NCBI GenBank assembly: GCA_964386535.1
Contig: CAYLRY010000001.1
Location: forward strand, 62,001 to 126,000
Direction: 5' to 3'
Origin: CAYLRY01 sp964386535
GTDB lineage: Bacteria; Chloroflexota; Dehalococcoidia; Dehalococcoidales; UBA3254
Length of the DNA: 64,000 nt
Every line of letters begins with the position of its first letter. The stretch's first letter is position 1. A model generated the notes under the pieces. The model made no database searches. It saw only the letters and a list, made by a program, of their open reading frames with translations, and was not told where the DNA came from. Of the stretch, positions 1 to 8,887 are shown one piece after another. The translations under genes and the position numbers were made by a program.

Positions 1-27
1 TTCCACTACCAGCACTTTACCCGGCAT
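1..27 (-). CDS. Response regulator, N-terminal fragment cut by window edge (PhoB/PhoP-like by context)
   Basis: Only the first nine codons are inside the window, reading MPGKVLVVE. This is the typical first beta-strand of a response-regulator receiver domain, in which an acidic pair normally follows VVE. The ATG lies at 27-25 on the minus strand, with a GGGAG-type ribosome binding site about 6 nt upstream. A Pho-box array with an extended -10 faces this gene (99-152), which suggests an autoregulated PhoB/PhoP-type regulator controlling the neighbouring phosphate genes. The family is inferred from very little sequence, and the output domain lies outside the window. Confidence 0.5.
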
Positions 28-98
28 TGATCCACTCCCTTAGACGTACCCCCGTAATAGCTTTTTGTTAATAGCTGAAGACCAGTCTCCGAACTATT

Positions 99-152
99 AT
101 CATATCACTCTAATATTAACGGGAAATTAACCATGCATTAAATCCAGGTTAA
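99..152 (-). promoter_or_regulatory. Pho-box promoter for the edge response regulator
   Basis: TTAA cores lie at 116-119, 127-130, 138-141 and 149-152, each 11 bp apart. Read on the minus strand they are TTAAC, TTAAT, TTAAT and TTAAT. An extended -10, TGATATGAT, occupies 107-99, and its hexamer starts at 104, exactly 15 nt after the last repeat start (119). Eleven-bp direct repeats are the known binding pattern of PhoB/PhoP-type regulators. The predicted leader is about 65 nt. The assignment to this gene follows from orientation and the shared spacing rule. Confidence 0.78.
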
Positions 153-205
153 ATATAAAAGATTACGGCAACCGCACTGATACCGGCTTCATTAATGACA
201 GGCAA

Positions 206-281
206 TTAACGAACAATTAATTAAGTTTTAACGAAATATTAACAGCAACATTATCAATCCTTAAAGACAGGTTGATATGAT
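206..281 (+). promoter_or_regulatory. Pho-box promoter of the HAD phosphatase operon
   Basis: TTAA cores begin at 206, 217, 228, 239 and 261, with a degenerate ATTAT in the 250 slot. This gives six in-phase 11-bp positions. The extended -10, TGATATGAT, lies at 273-281 with its hexamer at 276, exactly 15 nt after the last core. The same -10 sequence is used on the opposite strand at 107-99, so the two promoters are divergent within about 180 bp. Confidence 0.8.
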
Positions 282-368
282 CAAATCAGGAGAAAAGGAA
301 TCTAAAGCTTCCAGGGGAGTAATACATAACAGCCGAACATTAAAAAACTGATAGGAGGAGGATTGCAA

Positions 369-572
369 ATGGAAAACAACAGTGATATAGATTACCGGCA
401 ACAAGAGGTTAACAATCTGGAGACGGATGAGAACCAGGCTACTTTAAAAGGGAGGAAAAAGCGGTGGAAATTTCTGCTGGCATGGGTAAATGCTCTAGGT
501 TCTTTAGACTGTGATGAATACACAGATTCTACCTATTATTATTGGAAGCACAAATATGAATTATACATATAA
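369..572 (+). CDS. Small basic/acidic hypothetical protein (67 aa)
   Basis: First gene after the Pho-box promoter at 206-281. The ATG at 369 is preceded by GGAGGAG at 354-360, 8 nt upstream, so it is preferred over the in-frame TTG at 363, which sits almost on the ribosome binding site. The product has an acidic N-terminal half, a basic patch (KGRKKRWK, about residues 27-34) and a short hydrophobic stretch. No domain is recognised. The tail overlaps the next gene, which suggests translational coupling. It could be a genuine small protein or a leader ORF for the phosphatase. Confidence 0.5.
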   Translation: MENNSDIDYRQQEVNNLETDENQATLKGRKKRWKFLLAWVNALGSLDCDEYTDSTYYYWKHKYELYI

Positions 573-1332
573 ATATATCACACAATCGATAGCAAATAAA
601 ATCAAGCTGGTTATGACGGACGTGGATGATACTATTACCTCAAACGATGGAAGCATCGGTGCTGCCGTGAAAGAGGCCATTAACCTCCTGGTAAAACAAA
701 AAATAACTGTGGGGCTTATTTCCGGACGCAGCATGAAAAATTTGGAAAACTGTGCTGATAAGCTGGGTATTAACGGTCCTATTATTGCTGAAAACGGGGG
801 CCTGGTAAAGCTTAATCCCCAGTCGAAAACACATACTCTGGGCTGCCAGCAAGATGCTGTAAAGGCTCTGGACAAACTAAAATCACGGTTTGGTCCGGAT
901 ATTCAAAGCGGGGAATGGAACACCGGAAGGGAGACAGACTTGGTGATATGCTGCGAAAAAGTACCCTTTCGGGAGATACAAAGACATATCGCAGAGGTGG
1001 ATATTATCCGGACCAGCTATTTCCATGGTAACCGCTATACTCTGCACCTGGTTAGAAAAGGCATCAGTAAAGGTAATATTTTGAAGATGTTACTCAGCCG
1101 CTTGGATCATGGTGAAATAAATACCGGAAGTACGCTGGTGCTCGGTGACGGGCTGAATGATCTCTCCATGTTCCGTCTTTTTCACCATGGAGTCTCAATA
1201 CCAAACTCCAATCAACCTGAAAAGCACCGAAAAATGATAATGGAGGCAGCCAGTTATCACAGCAGCGCCTCCGGCGGTGAAGGTTTTGCAGAAGTAGTTA
1301 ATCATATCATAGATATGCGTTTGAACGCTTGA
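556..1332 (+). CDS. HAD-superfamily phosphatase (Cof/phosphoglycolate or sucrose-phosphate phosphatase-like)
   Basis: A HAD hydrolase of 258 aa that should remove phosphate from small phosphorylated metabolites in the cytoplasm. All four motifs are visible: motif I DVDDT at about residues 22-26 with the nucleophile and acid aspartates, motif II serine in LISGRS near 56, motif III lysine in RKGISKG, and motif IV GDGLND near 197-202. The cap between motifs II and III fits the IIB (Cof-type) group. I chose ATG 556 because GGAAG lies 6 nt upstream; GTG 511 and ATG 514 are in frame but lack a good site. Its place behind a Pho-box array suggests phosphate scavenging or metabolite-phosphate recycling. 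The substrate cannot be named from sequence. Confidence 0.85.
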   Translation: MNYTYKYITQSIANKIKLVMTDVDDTITSNDGSIGAAVKEAINLLVKQKITVGLISGRSMKNLENCADKLGINGPIIAENGGLVKLNPQSKTHTLGCQQDAVKALDKLKSRFGPDIQSGEWNTGRETDLVICCEKVPFREIQRHIAEVDIIRTSYFHGNRYTLHLVRKGISKGNILKMLLSRLDHGEINTGSTLVLGDGLNDLSMFRLFHHGVSIPNSNQPEKHRKMIMEAASYHSSASGGEGFAEVVNHIIDMRLNA

Positions 1333-1366
1333 AAAGACTGACAACTGAGTTTCCCGAAAAATATAT

Positions 1367-1660
1367 ATGGTAATGAAGATGAAAAGGAGAAGGGAATTGT
1401 TTGAGCATAGAGATCCTTCACGAAGACGTATCAGAACTTACGAACTTTCAATTGACAGCTTTAATTTTGATGAAGGAGAGGTAGTTTTCCCGGGACAAAT
1501 AATCGGCCAAGAAGTAAAAACCGGTAGAACCATCAAAGCTTTTTGCTTCTGCCAGATAGCTACGGCCTATTTTAACCCGATGAATAAAAGCTATTTGGTT
1601 ATGATCTACTTGATAGATGGGGGTGAAGAAAAGAGGAAGAAAGAGCTGGAATTTATTTAG
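1367..1660 (+). CDS. Small protein with barrel-sandwich-like fold; paralogue of the gene at 18597-18878
   Basis: A 97-aa hypothetical protein. Its central part (residues about 28-80) aligns by eye with the 93-aa minus-strand product at 18597-18878. Shared elements are IDS near the start, a P..-IG motif, TG..I.A.C, an NP.N turn and a final LV strand. The V-PG..IG..TG..I.A pattern resembles lipoyl/barrel-sandwich-type beta domains, but no lipoyl-lysine motif is present. ATG 1367 lacks a clear ribosome binding site; TTG 1397 sits 7 nt after AGGAG and may be the true start. Both paralogues lie behind Pho-box promoters. The function is unknown. Confidence 0.6.
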   Translation: MVMKMKRRRELFEHRDPSRRRIRTYELSIDSFNFDEGEVVFPGQIIGQEVKTGRTIKAFCFCQIATAYFNPMNKSYLVMIYLIDGGEEKRKKELEFI

Positions 1661-1678
1661 AAGCTGTGGATTTGAATA

Positions 1679-1933
1679 ATGAGCACCAGAATATTCGAGG
1701 ATACCCAGGGTAAGATCTGGATTGTTACTATGTATGGTTCCAATATTGAAGTCAGTGGATGCAGAAACGTTAAACTGAGTTTATACCAGATCGCCATCAG
1801 TTGCGCTCTCAAACTGGGCATCACTCAAACTAAAAACGGGTTTCCCATCGAGTCCGTCAAAGAACACAACCGAATCTGGAAAGTAATCTGGGAAAAAGGA
1901 TATGAATTAACAGAAAATCCTAGAAAATCATAG
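1679..1933 (+). CDS. Hypothetical protein (84 aa)
   Basis: Last gene of the probable phosphatase operon, 18 nt after the preceding stop. The product is a mixed alpha/beta small protein without signal peptide or membrane segment. It has aromatic residues near the N-terminus (KIWIVTMYG) and a C-terminal WKVIWEKGYEL segment. I do not recognise a family. The ribosome binding site is weak. Support comes mainly from position, normal composition and co-orientation. Confidence 0.5.
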   Translation: MSTRIFEDTQGKIWIVTMYGSNIEVSGCRNVKLSLYQIAISCALKLGITQTKNGFPIESVKEHNRIWKVIWEKGYELTENPRKS

Positions 1934-2349
1934 AGATATTAATAATTATTAATCTTCAGTTAAAAACTTTACCTTCTAATCAGCCAATTTAAAAAACCAT
2001 ATGGTTTCATTTCCCTCCCCCCGAAAAAGGATACTGCACTCTGCAAGTTTACGGTACGTTTCCATGTAACCAAAATCCACTGTCAAATTGCCGCAAATGG
2101 ATATGAAGTAACTGTACCAATCAGGTGAAAATGCGCAGGATCGGTTAGATTTATTTGATGGTAAAACGCAGGGAACTTTTAATATTGACTGTACTGCAAA
2201 AAGGTAGTATTTGAACGTTTTGGTCAGAAATTTAGCCTCGGAAATTAGCATAAAACACAATTATAAGACCTTTTTGCACTTGAGCCAATATTGTCTTTTC
2301 TAGTCAATTCCAGGCTGTAATAATTTTGGCCTTTTTTGCGAATAAGGCC
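1934..2349. other. Intergenic stretch without a supported gene
   Basis: About 416 bp of AT-rich sequence between the phosphatase operon and the pstS1 promoter. One minus-strand ORF (1976-2260) exists but has a TTG start, no ribosome binding site and no recognisable motif. No convincing terminator hairpin is seen. Confidence 0.5.
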
Positions 2350-2414
2350 TTAACACCGTTTTAACAATAATTTATGCACAGCTTAAAGTCCTCATAATGT
2401 GCATATGCTAATAT
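2350..2414 (+). promoter_or_regulatory. Pho-box promoter of the pstS1/cohesin operon
   Basis: Repeats start at 2350 (TTAAC), 2361 (TTAAC), 2372 (TTATG), 2383 (TTAAA) and 2394 (ATAAT), all 11 bp apart. The extended -10, TGCTAATAT, lies at 2406-2414 with its hexamer at 2409, 15 nt after the last repeat start. Transcription would begin near 2421, leaving a leader of about 290 nt before pstS1. Confidence 0.78.
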
Positions 2415-2712
2415 GGGCAATGGTGAAGGTTGACATCCATAGATCATCTACCCCAACAACTGAAGTATACATAAAGGTGCATAAAAGCAAAGGGAAGTCC
2501 TTAACGCTTCCGTCATCGTCCTTCAGACTTCCCCTGGCTCAGGTCGAACCCAAGCATTATCTAATTTTAACCCTGATACCCGCTGCAGTCAAGAAGCTTG
2601 GAGTGCACAATTACCGGAACGGGAGGGCGAGGAAAAGGAAAATAATCTTTTCAAATATGATTCAAGTCAGCAGAGCCGACATATTTATTGTGTAATAAAA
2701 GGAGGAGAATAA
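2415..2712 (+). other. Long predicted 5' leader of pstS1
   Basis: About 300 bp lie between the predicted -10 and the pstS1 start. An ORF at 2399-2695 exists, but its GTG lies inside the promoter, so it is unlikely to be translated as such. No riboswitch class or strong hairpin was recognised. The leader could have a regulatory or mRNA-stability role. Confidence 0.35.
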
Positions 2713-3912
2713 GTGGGTAAATTGTTATCCAGAATATTGGCGAAGAAATTCGTACTCACCGGTATTTTAACAGGTTTAATTTCAGCGGTAGTATTAGGTT
2801 CGACTCTGGTTTACGCGGGTTATGATACCCCAACATCCTTTCATTCTGATGCGCAACTAAGAATCTCCGGATCTACGACTTGCTGGCCCATGGTGAGATC
2901 CGCTCTGGGTATTGCAGATGCCGGAGGCTATGGCACCAGCGGACCCTTCCAGGCTGCGTATGGAGCCTGCAAGGCTGAAGGATATGCCATCGGCTCAGAC
3001 CAGGGCAAAGGTGATACCAATGGCACTTTAACCAGCGGAGTCAGCGTAAATGATGTTGGGATGTCTTCTTCTTCCAATTTTTCCGGCTTAACTAACATCG
3101 ATGCTATACCTTTTGCTCGTGATGCTGTGTGCATCATCGTCAGTAACAATGTGTACAACGCCGGTTTACAAAGCCTTACCAAAGCGCAGGTAAAAGCTAT
3201 TTTTGAGGGTTATAACGGAGACGGCACCGAAAATTCCAGCGGATATCAAACCTGGGATGATGTTCAAAGCGGGCTTCCCTCTGCCGGAATCAAGGTAGTC
3301 GCCAGAGAGACCAACTCCGGTACGCGCGGTTCCCTGATCGAAATGACCGGTATGCAAAAAGATAGTGAAGCTAGTGTTACCAGAGAAATGGCCACTGTGA
3401 CTCACGGCGGCGTATCCAGACAGACGACTAGCGCTGCGATGGCTGTCACTGTTGGCCAGGCCGATAATCAGATCGGCTATGTCGGCCTGGACTACACGGC
3501 TGCTTTGGTGGGAGCTACCAGGATCAATATAAAAGCAGATTCTAGCAGCCCGGCAGTATCCCCGACCGTACAAAATGTGACAACTGAGGTCTATCCGCTA
3601 TCCCGCAAACTCTTTTTACTGAAAAATAAGAACGGCTCTCCGAACACGACCAACCGCGATAATTTTATTACTTTCATGCTGAGCAATGCAGGACAGAACA
3701 TTGTTGAAGCCGAACATGATGTTCGGCTGCGTCCCCGGGAGGATGTGAGCGGCAACGGTACAATAAACGGTCAGGATGTGGGTTATATTGGTACAAAGTG
3801 GATGCAGACCGGCTCCCCCGGCTGGATACCTGAGGATGTAGACCAGAATGGTACCGTCAACGGCCTGGATGTCGGTAAGATAGGCCTCTGGTGGATGCTC
3901 TCTTACAGCTAA
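2713..3912 (+). CDS. pstS: PstS-type phosphate-binding protein with C-terminal dockerin
   Basis: A 399-aa secreted phosphate-binding protein. GTG 2713 follows AAAGGAGGAG. A signal peptide spans about residues 1-36 and ends in VYAG. There is no lipobox cysteine, so unlike usual Gram-positive PstS it is not lipid-anchored. The PBP domain (about 45-335) has the SGSTT loop, a VNDVGMSSSS segment and RETNSGTRG, which match the known phosphate-contact regions. Residues 344-355 and 375-386 are two calcium-loop dockerin repeats (DVSGNGTINGQD and DVDQNGTVNGLD), spaced 31 residues apart. Dockerins bind cohesins, and the next genes encode cohesin proteins. I infer that this PstS is docked to a cell-surface scaffold. 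It is the first gene of the long operon and lies behind a Pho box. Confidence 0.9.
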   Translation: MGKLLSRILAKKFVLTGILTGLISAVVLGSTLVYAGYDTPTSFHSDAQLRISGSTTCWPMVRSALGIADAGGYGTSGPFQAAYGACKAEGYAIGSDQGKGDTNGTLTSGVSVNDVGMSSSSNFSGLTNIDAIPFARDAVCIIVSNNVYNAGLQSLTKAQVKAIFEGYNGDGTENSSGYQTWDDVQSGLPSAGIKVVARETNSGTRGSLIEMTGMQKDSEASVTREMATVTHGGVSRQTTSAAMAVTVGQADNQIGYVGLDYTAALVGATRINIKADSSSPAVSPTVQNVTTEVYPLSRKLFLLKNKNGSPNTTNRDNFITFMLSNAGQNIVEAEHDVRLRPREDVSGNGTINGQDVGYIGTKWMQTGSPGWIPEDVDQNGTVNGLDVGKIGLWWMLSYS

Positions 3913-3987
3913 AGCAACCCGGGATTAATCAGCGATGAAATCGATATGTTCGAAATTGAATTAGGAAAATAAAAAAGGAGGAATACC

Positions 3988-6833
3988 TTGAAATTACTCT
4001 GTCTATTATCCGGGCGGAGAAAGGTAATGGCTATAATACTTAGCCTATCGGTGTTGGTTACCTTGCTGGTGCCAGCCACGTCGGTTTTCGCAGCCAATGC
4101 TACCTCGGCGACTTTATCCATCACCGATGCGATCACAACACATGGAACATCTTTTGATGTCTATATTAAAATCACAACCAACGGCGATACACGGGGGTGG
4201 GAAATAAATCAGATCACATTTGATCCTTCCAAACTTCAATGTAATTCAGTGGTTCTGGGGACTACATACTATGCTGGTGCAAGTTCATTTGGAAGCAAGG
4301 CAATAGATAATACGGCCGGTACCATTGTCCAACTGGACCAAACATTAACCAGCACGGTTCAGGGAGCCATTACTGACGGTATTATAGCAACCATCAATTT
4401 TACAGCACTGGGCGATGCTACTTATGATTCCATTCATATTGTGCCGGATGCTATCAACACCTGGGTTCAAGACTCTAACGCCCAGATCATTACGAACTGC
4501 ATACTGATCGATGGAACCGTCGCCATCGGCAGCGTACCTCCGCCGACAACTATCAGCAGCTTCTCACCAAGCAGCGGCGTAATTGGCACGGAAATAACCA
4601 TTACTGGTACCAGTTTCGTTGGAACTCCCACGGTGACGATCGGCGGAATTGCGGCTACTGATGTATCAGTAGTGAGTGTAACTGAAATAACCTGCAAAGT
4701 CGGCGCCGGCGCTGACGGCAAGGTAAAAGTCACCACTACCATCAACTCTGCTTATTCAGCTAATGATTTTGATTATCTGCCCCCCAGCAATATTACTTTT
4801 AGTCCTGCTGCCGCACTCAACGGAGCTACTGTGCATGTTTACGGTGATAACCTCTCAGGCGCCATCTCAGTTACCCTGGGCGGTACTGCGGCTACAATAG
4901 TTAGCAATACCAATACCCAGATTGACGTCACGGTTAACGGCGGCAGCTCAGGCCCGGTAACTGTTACCACACCCGGTGGTTCAGCCAGTTCTTCAACCAG
5001 CTTCGGCTACCTGGTACCGGCAACTATTACTGGAATCAGCCCGGATACAGCCGGACAGGGAGCTTCAGTAGTCATCAGCGGTACCAATTTTGTTTCTCTC
5101 ACCGGAACGTCAGCAGTCCAATTCGGTACCATCGATGCCGCCAGCTACAGCGTTAACAGCAACTTCACCCAGATTACGGCTGTGGTACCTGATCTAGGCC
5201 CCTCCGCAGCGACTTTTAATATTACAGTAACCACCGCTGCGGGGCCGGTTACACTGGAAAATGCTTTTCATTATGTTCTGGCAAGTATTAACACCGTTAA
5301 CCCCACCTCAGCTTTCTACGGCGATACAGTAGTCATCAGCGGGTCCGGTTTCTCCGGAGTAACCGGGGCCAGCGCCGTCAAGTTTGGAGGGATTGATGCT
5401 TTAAGCTATACGGTAAATAGCTACTATACCCAAATTACGGCTGTGGTGGGCGCAGGAGCTTCCGGCAACGTTGAAGTGGTCACCGGAAGCGGTACACTGA
5501 CCAAAGAGGGTTTTATTTACAAGCAGATTTCCGTGGCACCAGCCCAGGTTACCAGCGGTGATACGTTTGATGTCAATCTGAATATAAATGCCAGCGGCAA
5601 AGCCATTCGCGTATGGCAAGCGGACGTGGCATTCGATCCCAACAAACTGGCCTGTGTAGGTATTAGCGAAGGTAGTTTCCTGAAGGCCTATACCAGGACA
5701 GCTTCAGTCTTGTTCACGGCGAGCAGCGGCAGCGGAGCCAAGGCCTTTGCCACGATCAATGATGCAGGCGGCATAGCCTCCGTTACCGTGACAGCCCAGG
5801 GTTCCGGTTATACTTCTGCTCCGGATGTAACTATTTCTTCTGTGTTCGGCGGAAGCGGAGCCACAGCTACGGCCACTCTCAGCAGCGGTAAGGTCACCGC
5901 CGTAACAGTTACTAATCCGGGTTCCGGTTATGTCGGCACTACGGCTGCTGTGTCCAGTCCCGTCATCAACAATAACACGGGACATATCACCGGCCTGGGA
6001 TACGCCATCATGGGCGGTTCCGGCGGGCCCAGCGGGCAGGATTGTCTGGCTGTTCTTCATTTTATAGTGAAATCTTCAGCCACCACACCCTATACCGATA
6101 CCATTAGCCTGAGCAACCTGATCATGGGCGATATCAACAGCGATGAAATACATGACATTCTGGTTTCAACAGGTGCAGTAACTTTTTCAGCTCCACAGGC
6201 CGATTCCAATGATAATGAGGTGCCTATTGATGCCGGCCTCGGTTCACAGCTTACCTTTATTGCCCCGGCATCCGTCACAGGGTGGAACCTGGTAGTCAGC
6301 GCTAACAACAACGTNNNNNNNNNNNNNNNNNNNNNNNNNNNNNNNNNNNNNNNNNNNNNNNNNNNNNNNNNNNNNNNNNNNNNNNNNNNNNNNNNNNNNN
6401 NNNNNNNNNNNNNNTTGCCCCGGCATCCGTCACAGGGTGGAACCTGGTAGTCAGCGCTAACAACAACGTCCAGAGGACCATGAATGTATTTGCTAACACC
6501 GGCTGGCAGGTCAGCGTCAGTGACAATAATGCGATCACCGGAGGGTATATGGCCAAATATAACGGCTCTGATTATACCAATCCTGTCGTTAAACTGGCCA
6601 ACCCTTTATACGTTAATGCTTCTGCTGGAAACGGCGCCGGTTATCAGGCCAATCTAAGTAATGGTCTTCGTCTTCTAGCTACGGGTGAGGCAGCCGGACA
6701 AGATATTAATAACGGCGGGGATATTCGTGAAATTATGTTCGATCAGCGCGTTATATACACTGATCCCATAGTAAGCAGTCCTTATTCATTACACATCGTT
6801 GTGACCTTCACAGCCTCCAATAATTCTTATTAA
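3988..6833 (+). CDS. Secreted two-cohesin, four-TIG scaffold-like protein (interrupted by an assembly gap)
   Basis: TTG 3988 follows AAGGAGG. The signal peptide spans about residues 1-36. The order is cohesin 1 (about 38-180), four IPT/TIG beta-sandwiches (about 183-512), cohesin 2 (about 512-732) and a C-terminal beta-rich domain. Cohesin 2 contains an inserted glycine-rich GSGYTSAP/GSGYVGT repeat unit (about 586-652). The 100-N gap at 6315-6414 is flanked by two identical 55-bp copies. Collapsing them gives one continuous frame of 896 aa, so this is one gene rather than two fragments. There is no membrane anchor at the C-terminus. With two cohesins it could bridge dockerin-bearing PstS to anchored partners; that role is inference. 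Confidence 0.85.
6260..6314 (+). repeat. 55-bp sequence identical to 6415-6469 (left copy at assembly gap)
   Basis: This 55-bp stretch ends exactly at the N run and recurs base for base immediately after it. An exact k-mer-length overlap on both sides of a fixed 100-N gap is the signature of two contigs that should have been merged. Confidence 0.9.
6315..6414. other. 100-N scaffold gap, probably artificial
   Basis: Exactly 100 unknown bases lie inside the cohesin/TIG gene. Removing the gap and one 55-bp copy restores an uninterrupted reading frame (2,691 nt including stop), so no sequence is likely to be missing. Confidence 0.9.
6415..6469 (+). repeat. 55-bp sequence identical to 6260-6314 (right copy at assembly gap)
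   Basis: Right-hand copy of the contig overlap. It begins at the first base after the N run and ends just before unique sequence that continues the reading frame. Confidence 0.9.
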
Positions 6834-6842
6834 ACCTGAAAC

Positions 6843-6870
6843 GGGGGGGAACGATCACACCTTCCCCCCC
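6843..6870 (+). terminator. GC-rich hairpin between operon genes (possible attenuator or processing site)
   Basis: GGGGGGGAA at 6843-6851 pairs perfectly with TTCCCCCCC at 6862-6870 around a 10-nt loop. No U tract follows, so it is not a classical intrinsic terminator. It lies 9 nt after the stop of the two-cohesin gene. It may reduce read-through or protect the upstream mRNA, so the pstS1-scaffold part could be expressed more than the distal genes. Confidence 0.45.
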
Positions 6871-6908
6871 AGCCCGTTTAGACGGCCGATTGAGTGAGGG
6901 GAAAAATA

Positions 6909-8810
6909 ATGACAAGGCTGAAAATAAATAAATATATATTGACACTGGTTAGTATATTATTGTGTACCGGGCTATACTCATTCTTATGGTTTGAGCCAGT
7001 TTATGCAACACCCAGCTATCAGATAAACAACAGTATTATTGACGTATCAATTAAACCGGGACAGACCATTACATCCAAAATAACCATTGAAGATGTATCT
7101 TCAGACGCATCTATAGATATGAAAGTTGAAACCGCTGGTTTGGGACAAAGCCAGGACGGCGGCAATCTCGCACTACCGGCCTCACAGGATTTAAGTCCGT
7201 TTTCCGCCAGAACATTCTGCAGCATAGATAAAACTTCAATTCATCTGGAGCCAGGCTATTCTCAGGAGATAAAGGTCACAATCAAAATCCCTGAAAACAT
7301 CCAAAATGGAGAATATTATGCTGCTATATATATTTATACTCAACCGACTGAACAGGATAGGATAGGCGTAAGATTAGCCTCCATCATACCGGTAATATTG
7401 AAAGTAGGCAATTTTACAACATCCGCCATAACCGGGCAAATCACTGACCTGAGCATTCCCCAGGCTACTGCGGGAAAATCAGTAGAAATAGATACCACCT
7501 TAAAAAATACCGGGGATAGCCGTCTTTACACTGCCAAAAATACGGTTACTCTTTATAATGCATCCGGGATCCAGATTTCCCAGAGCGTGATACAGCTTAC
7601 TCCACCGTCTATTCTCCCAACCTGTTCTCGAACATTTAAAGCCTTTTTCAGCAGTCTGGCAGCCGGGAATTATACTGTAAAATCCCAGATCACGATTAAC
7701 AATGATTCATCCCTGGATTCTAAAACAGCTTCTTTTATGGTGACACAGGCATCCCCCACCCCTACTTCGGATTCAGTCCCCACGATCAGCTCTTTTTCAC
7801 CCGGATCCGGAGGACCCAGTACTTCGGTGGTCATTACAGGGACTAATTTTACCAATGCGTCCTCTGTTGGCTTCGGAGGGGTAGCAGCCCAAAGCTTTAT
7901 CATCAACACAGAAAACCAGATTACAGCGGTGGTAGGCAACGGAGCTACCGGCGTAATCTCTGTGACTACTCCTGGTGGGACCGCTGCCTCGGCGACATAT
8001 TTCAATTTTATTTCACCCACACCTACTCCAACGCCTTCTCCCAGTGTAACGCCTTCTCCTACTCCGAGCGTAACAACTTCTTTTACTACTACACCATCCA
8101 TGTCAACTACTGCGCCAGCACCTTTACCAACCAGAAAAAACAAATATAAACCCTCAACCGGAGAACAAGAAACGGACAATATAGAGGATAAAGCCTTACC
8201 GGGAATGGACCCCACAAGCCTGGTAATAATGCGGTTTAACAACCAGCTTGATCCTTACCTTAATGCAATAGAAAAAGATAATACGGAGGTAATGATAACC
8301 GGAACTTATGAAAGCGGCAGTATTATCGTCGGAAAATATTCCACGTTGCCTGATGTGATAGCCTTTAGCGCGCCTGTCCGCCAGGGTGGTACCGGCAAGA
8401 TCGATATAAAGTATGTAGATGTTCGTGTCGAAGGCTTCAAACAAGGCACTGCCAGGATTTCCATACACTACACAGACGAAGAAATCAAAAGCTTCGACAT
8501 AAACAGTCTTTTTTTAGCTTATTACCATGATGATAAATGGAATATTTGTAGGAATAACGAGAATGATATCAACGAGTACAAGGTTTCAGGAGATATACCG
8601 GTAATACGTCTGAATGGCACCCTGATAGGTCTGGGAGGAGACTATAGTTCGTCCTTTACCGTCAACGGACAGTACACGCAAGGGCGGCAACCCGGAAACA
8701 GCATTAGCTGGGCTCTGGTAGGCATTATCACCGGTTCTATAGTGATTGTCTGTGTAATCGTAATAGCCCTGGTTGAAAACCAAAGAAGAAGCCAGAGGTA
8801 CAGGGCCTGA
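6909..8810 (+). CDS. Membrane-anchored surface protein with one TIG domain
   Basis: A 633-aa exported protein. ATG 6909 follows GAGGGG by 6 nt and is preferred over GTG 6894. The signal peptide is at about 1-34. The N-terminal beta domains (about 35-280) resemble the DUF916/WxL-associated and COG1470-like group, with a PGQTIT...I.DVS...V pattern and a GEYYAAIYI strand. One TIG domain (about 289-367) is followed by a Thr/Pro/Ser linker (about 368-410), a C-terminal beta domain and one transmembrane helix near 597-620 with a basic tail. Its C-terminal beta domain resembles that of the next gene. It is likely the cell-surface anchor or stalk of the cohesin assembly, an inference from context. 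Confidence 0.8.
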   Translation: MTRLKINKYILTLVSILLCTGLYSFLWFEPVYATPSYQINNSIIDVSIKPGQTITSKITIEDVSSDASIDMKVETAGLGQSQDGGNLALPASQDLSPFSARTFCSIDKTSIHLEPGYSQEIKVTIKIPENIQNGEYYAAIYIYTQPTEQDRIGVRLASIIPVILKVGNFTTSAITGQITDLSIPQATAGKSVEIDTTLKNTGDSRLYTAKNTVTLYNASGIQISQSVIQLTPPSILPTCSRTFKAFFSSLAAGNYTVKSQITINNDSSLDSKTASFMVTQASPTPTSDSVPTISSFSPGSGGPSTSVVITGTNFTNASSVGFGGVAAQSFIINTENQITAVVGNGATGVISVTTPGGTAASATYFNFISPTPTPTPSPSVTPSPTPSVTTSFTTTPSMSTTAPAPLPTRKNKYKPSTGEQETDNIEDKALPGMDPTSLVIMRFNNQLDPYLNAIEKDNTEVMITGTYESGSIIVGKYSTLPDVIAFSAPVRQGGTGKIDIKYVDVRVEGFKQGTARISIHYTDEEIKSFDINSLFLAYYHDDKWNICRNNENDINEYKVSGDIPVIRLNGTLIGLGGDYSSSFTVNGQYTQGRQPGNSISWALVGIITGSIVIVCVIVIALVENQRRSQRYRA

Positions 8811-8887
8811 ACCATGGCAAATAATAATCATTTTTTAAGAATGAATTTAGTATGGCGTATAAGGGTATTTATAAAAAGGCAAATAAA

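Noticed and set aside
1976..2260. 94-aa minus-strand ORF
   Set aside because: TTG start, no ribosome binding site, no motif, and no promoter at the spacing expected from the nearby Pho box on that strand.
2399..2695. 98-aa plus-strand ORF before pstS1
   Set aside because: Its GTG lies inside the predicted -10 region, it has no ribosome binding site and the product shows no recognisable pattern. The stretch is better read as leader.
7670..8242. Long minus-strand ORF opposite the TIG/linker region, and similar ones at 9811-10461 and 45010-45849
   Set aside because: Their Val/Pro-rich composition is the mirror of Thr/Gly-rich TIG and linker codons on the plus strand. They are antisense shadows.
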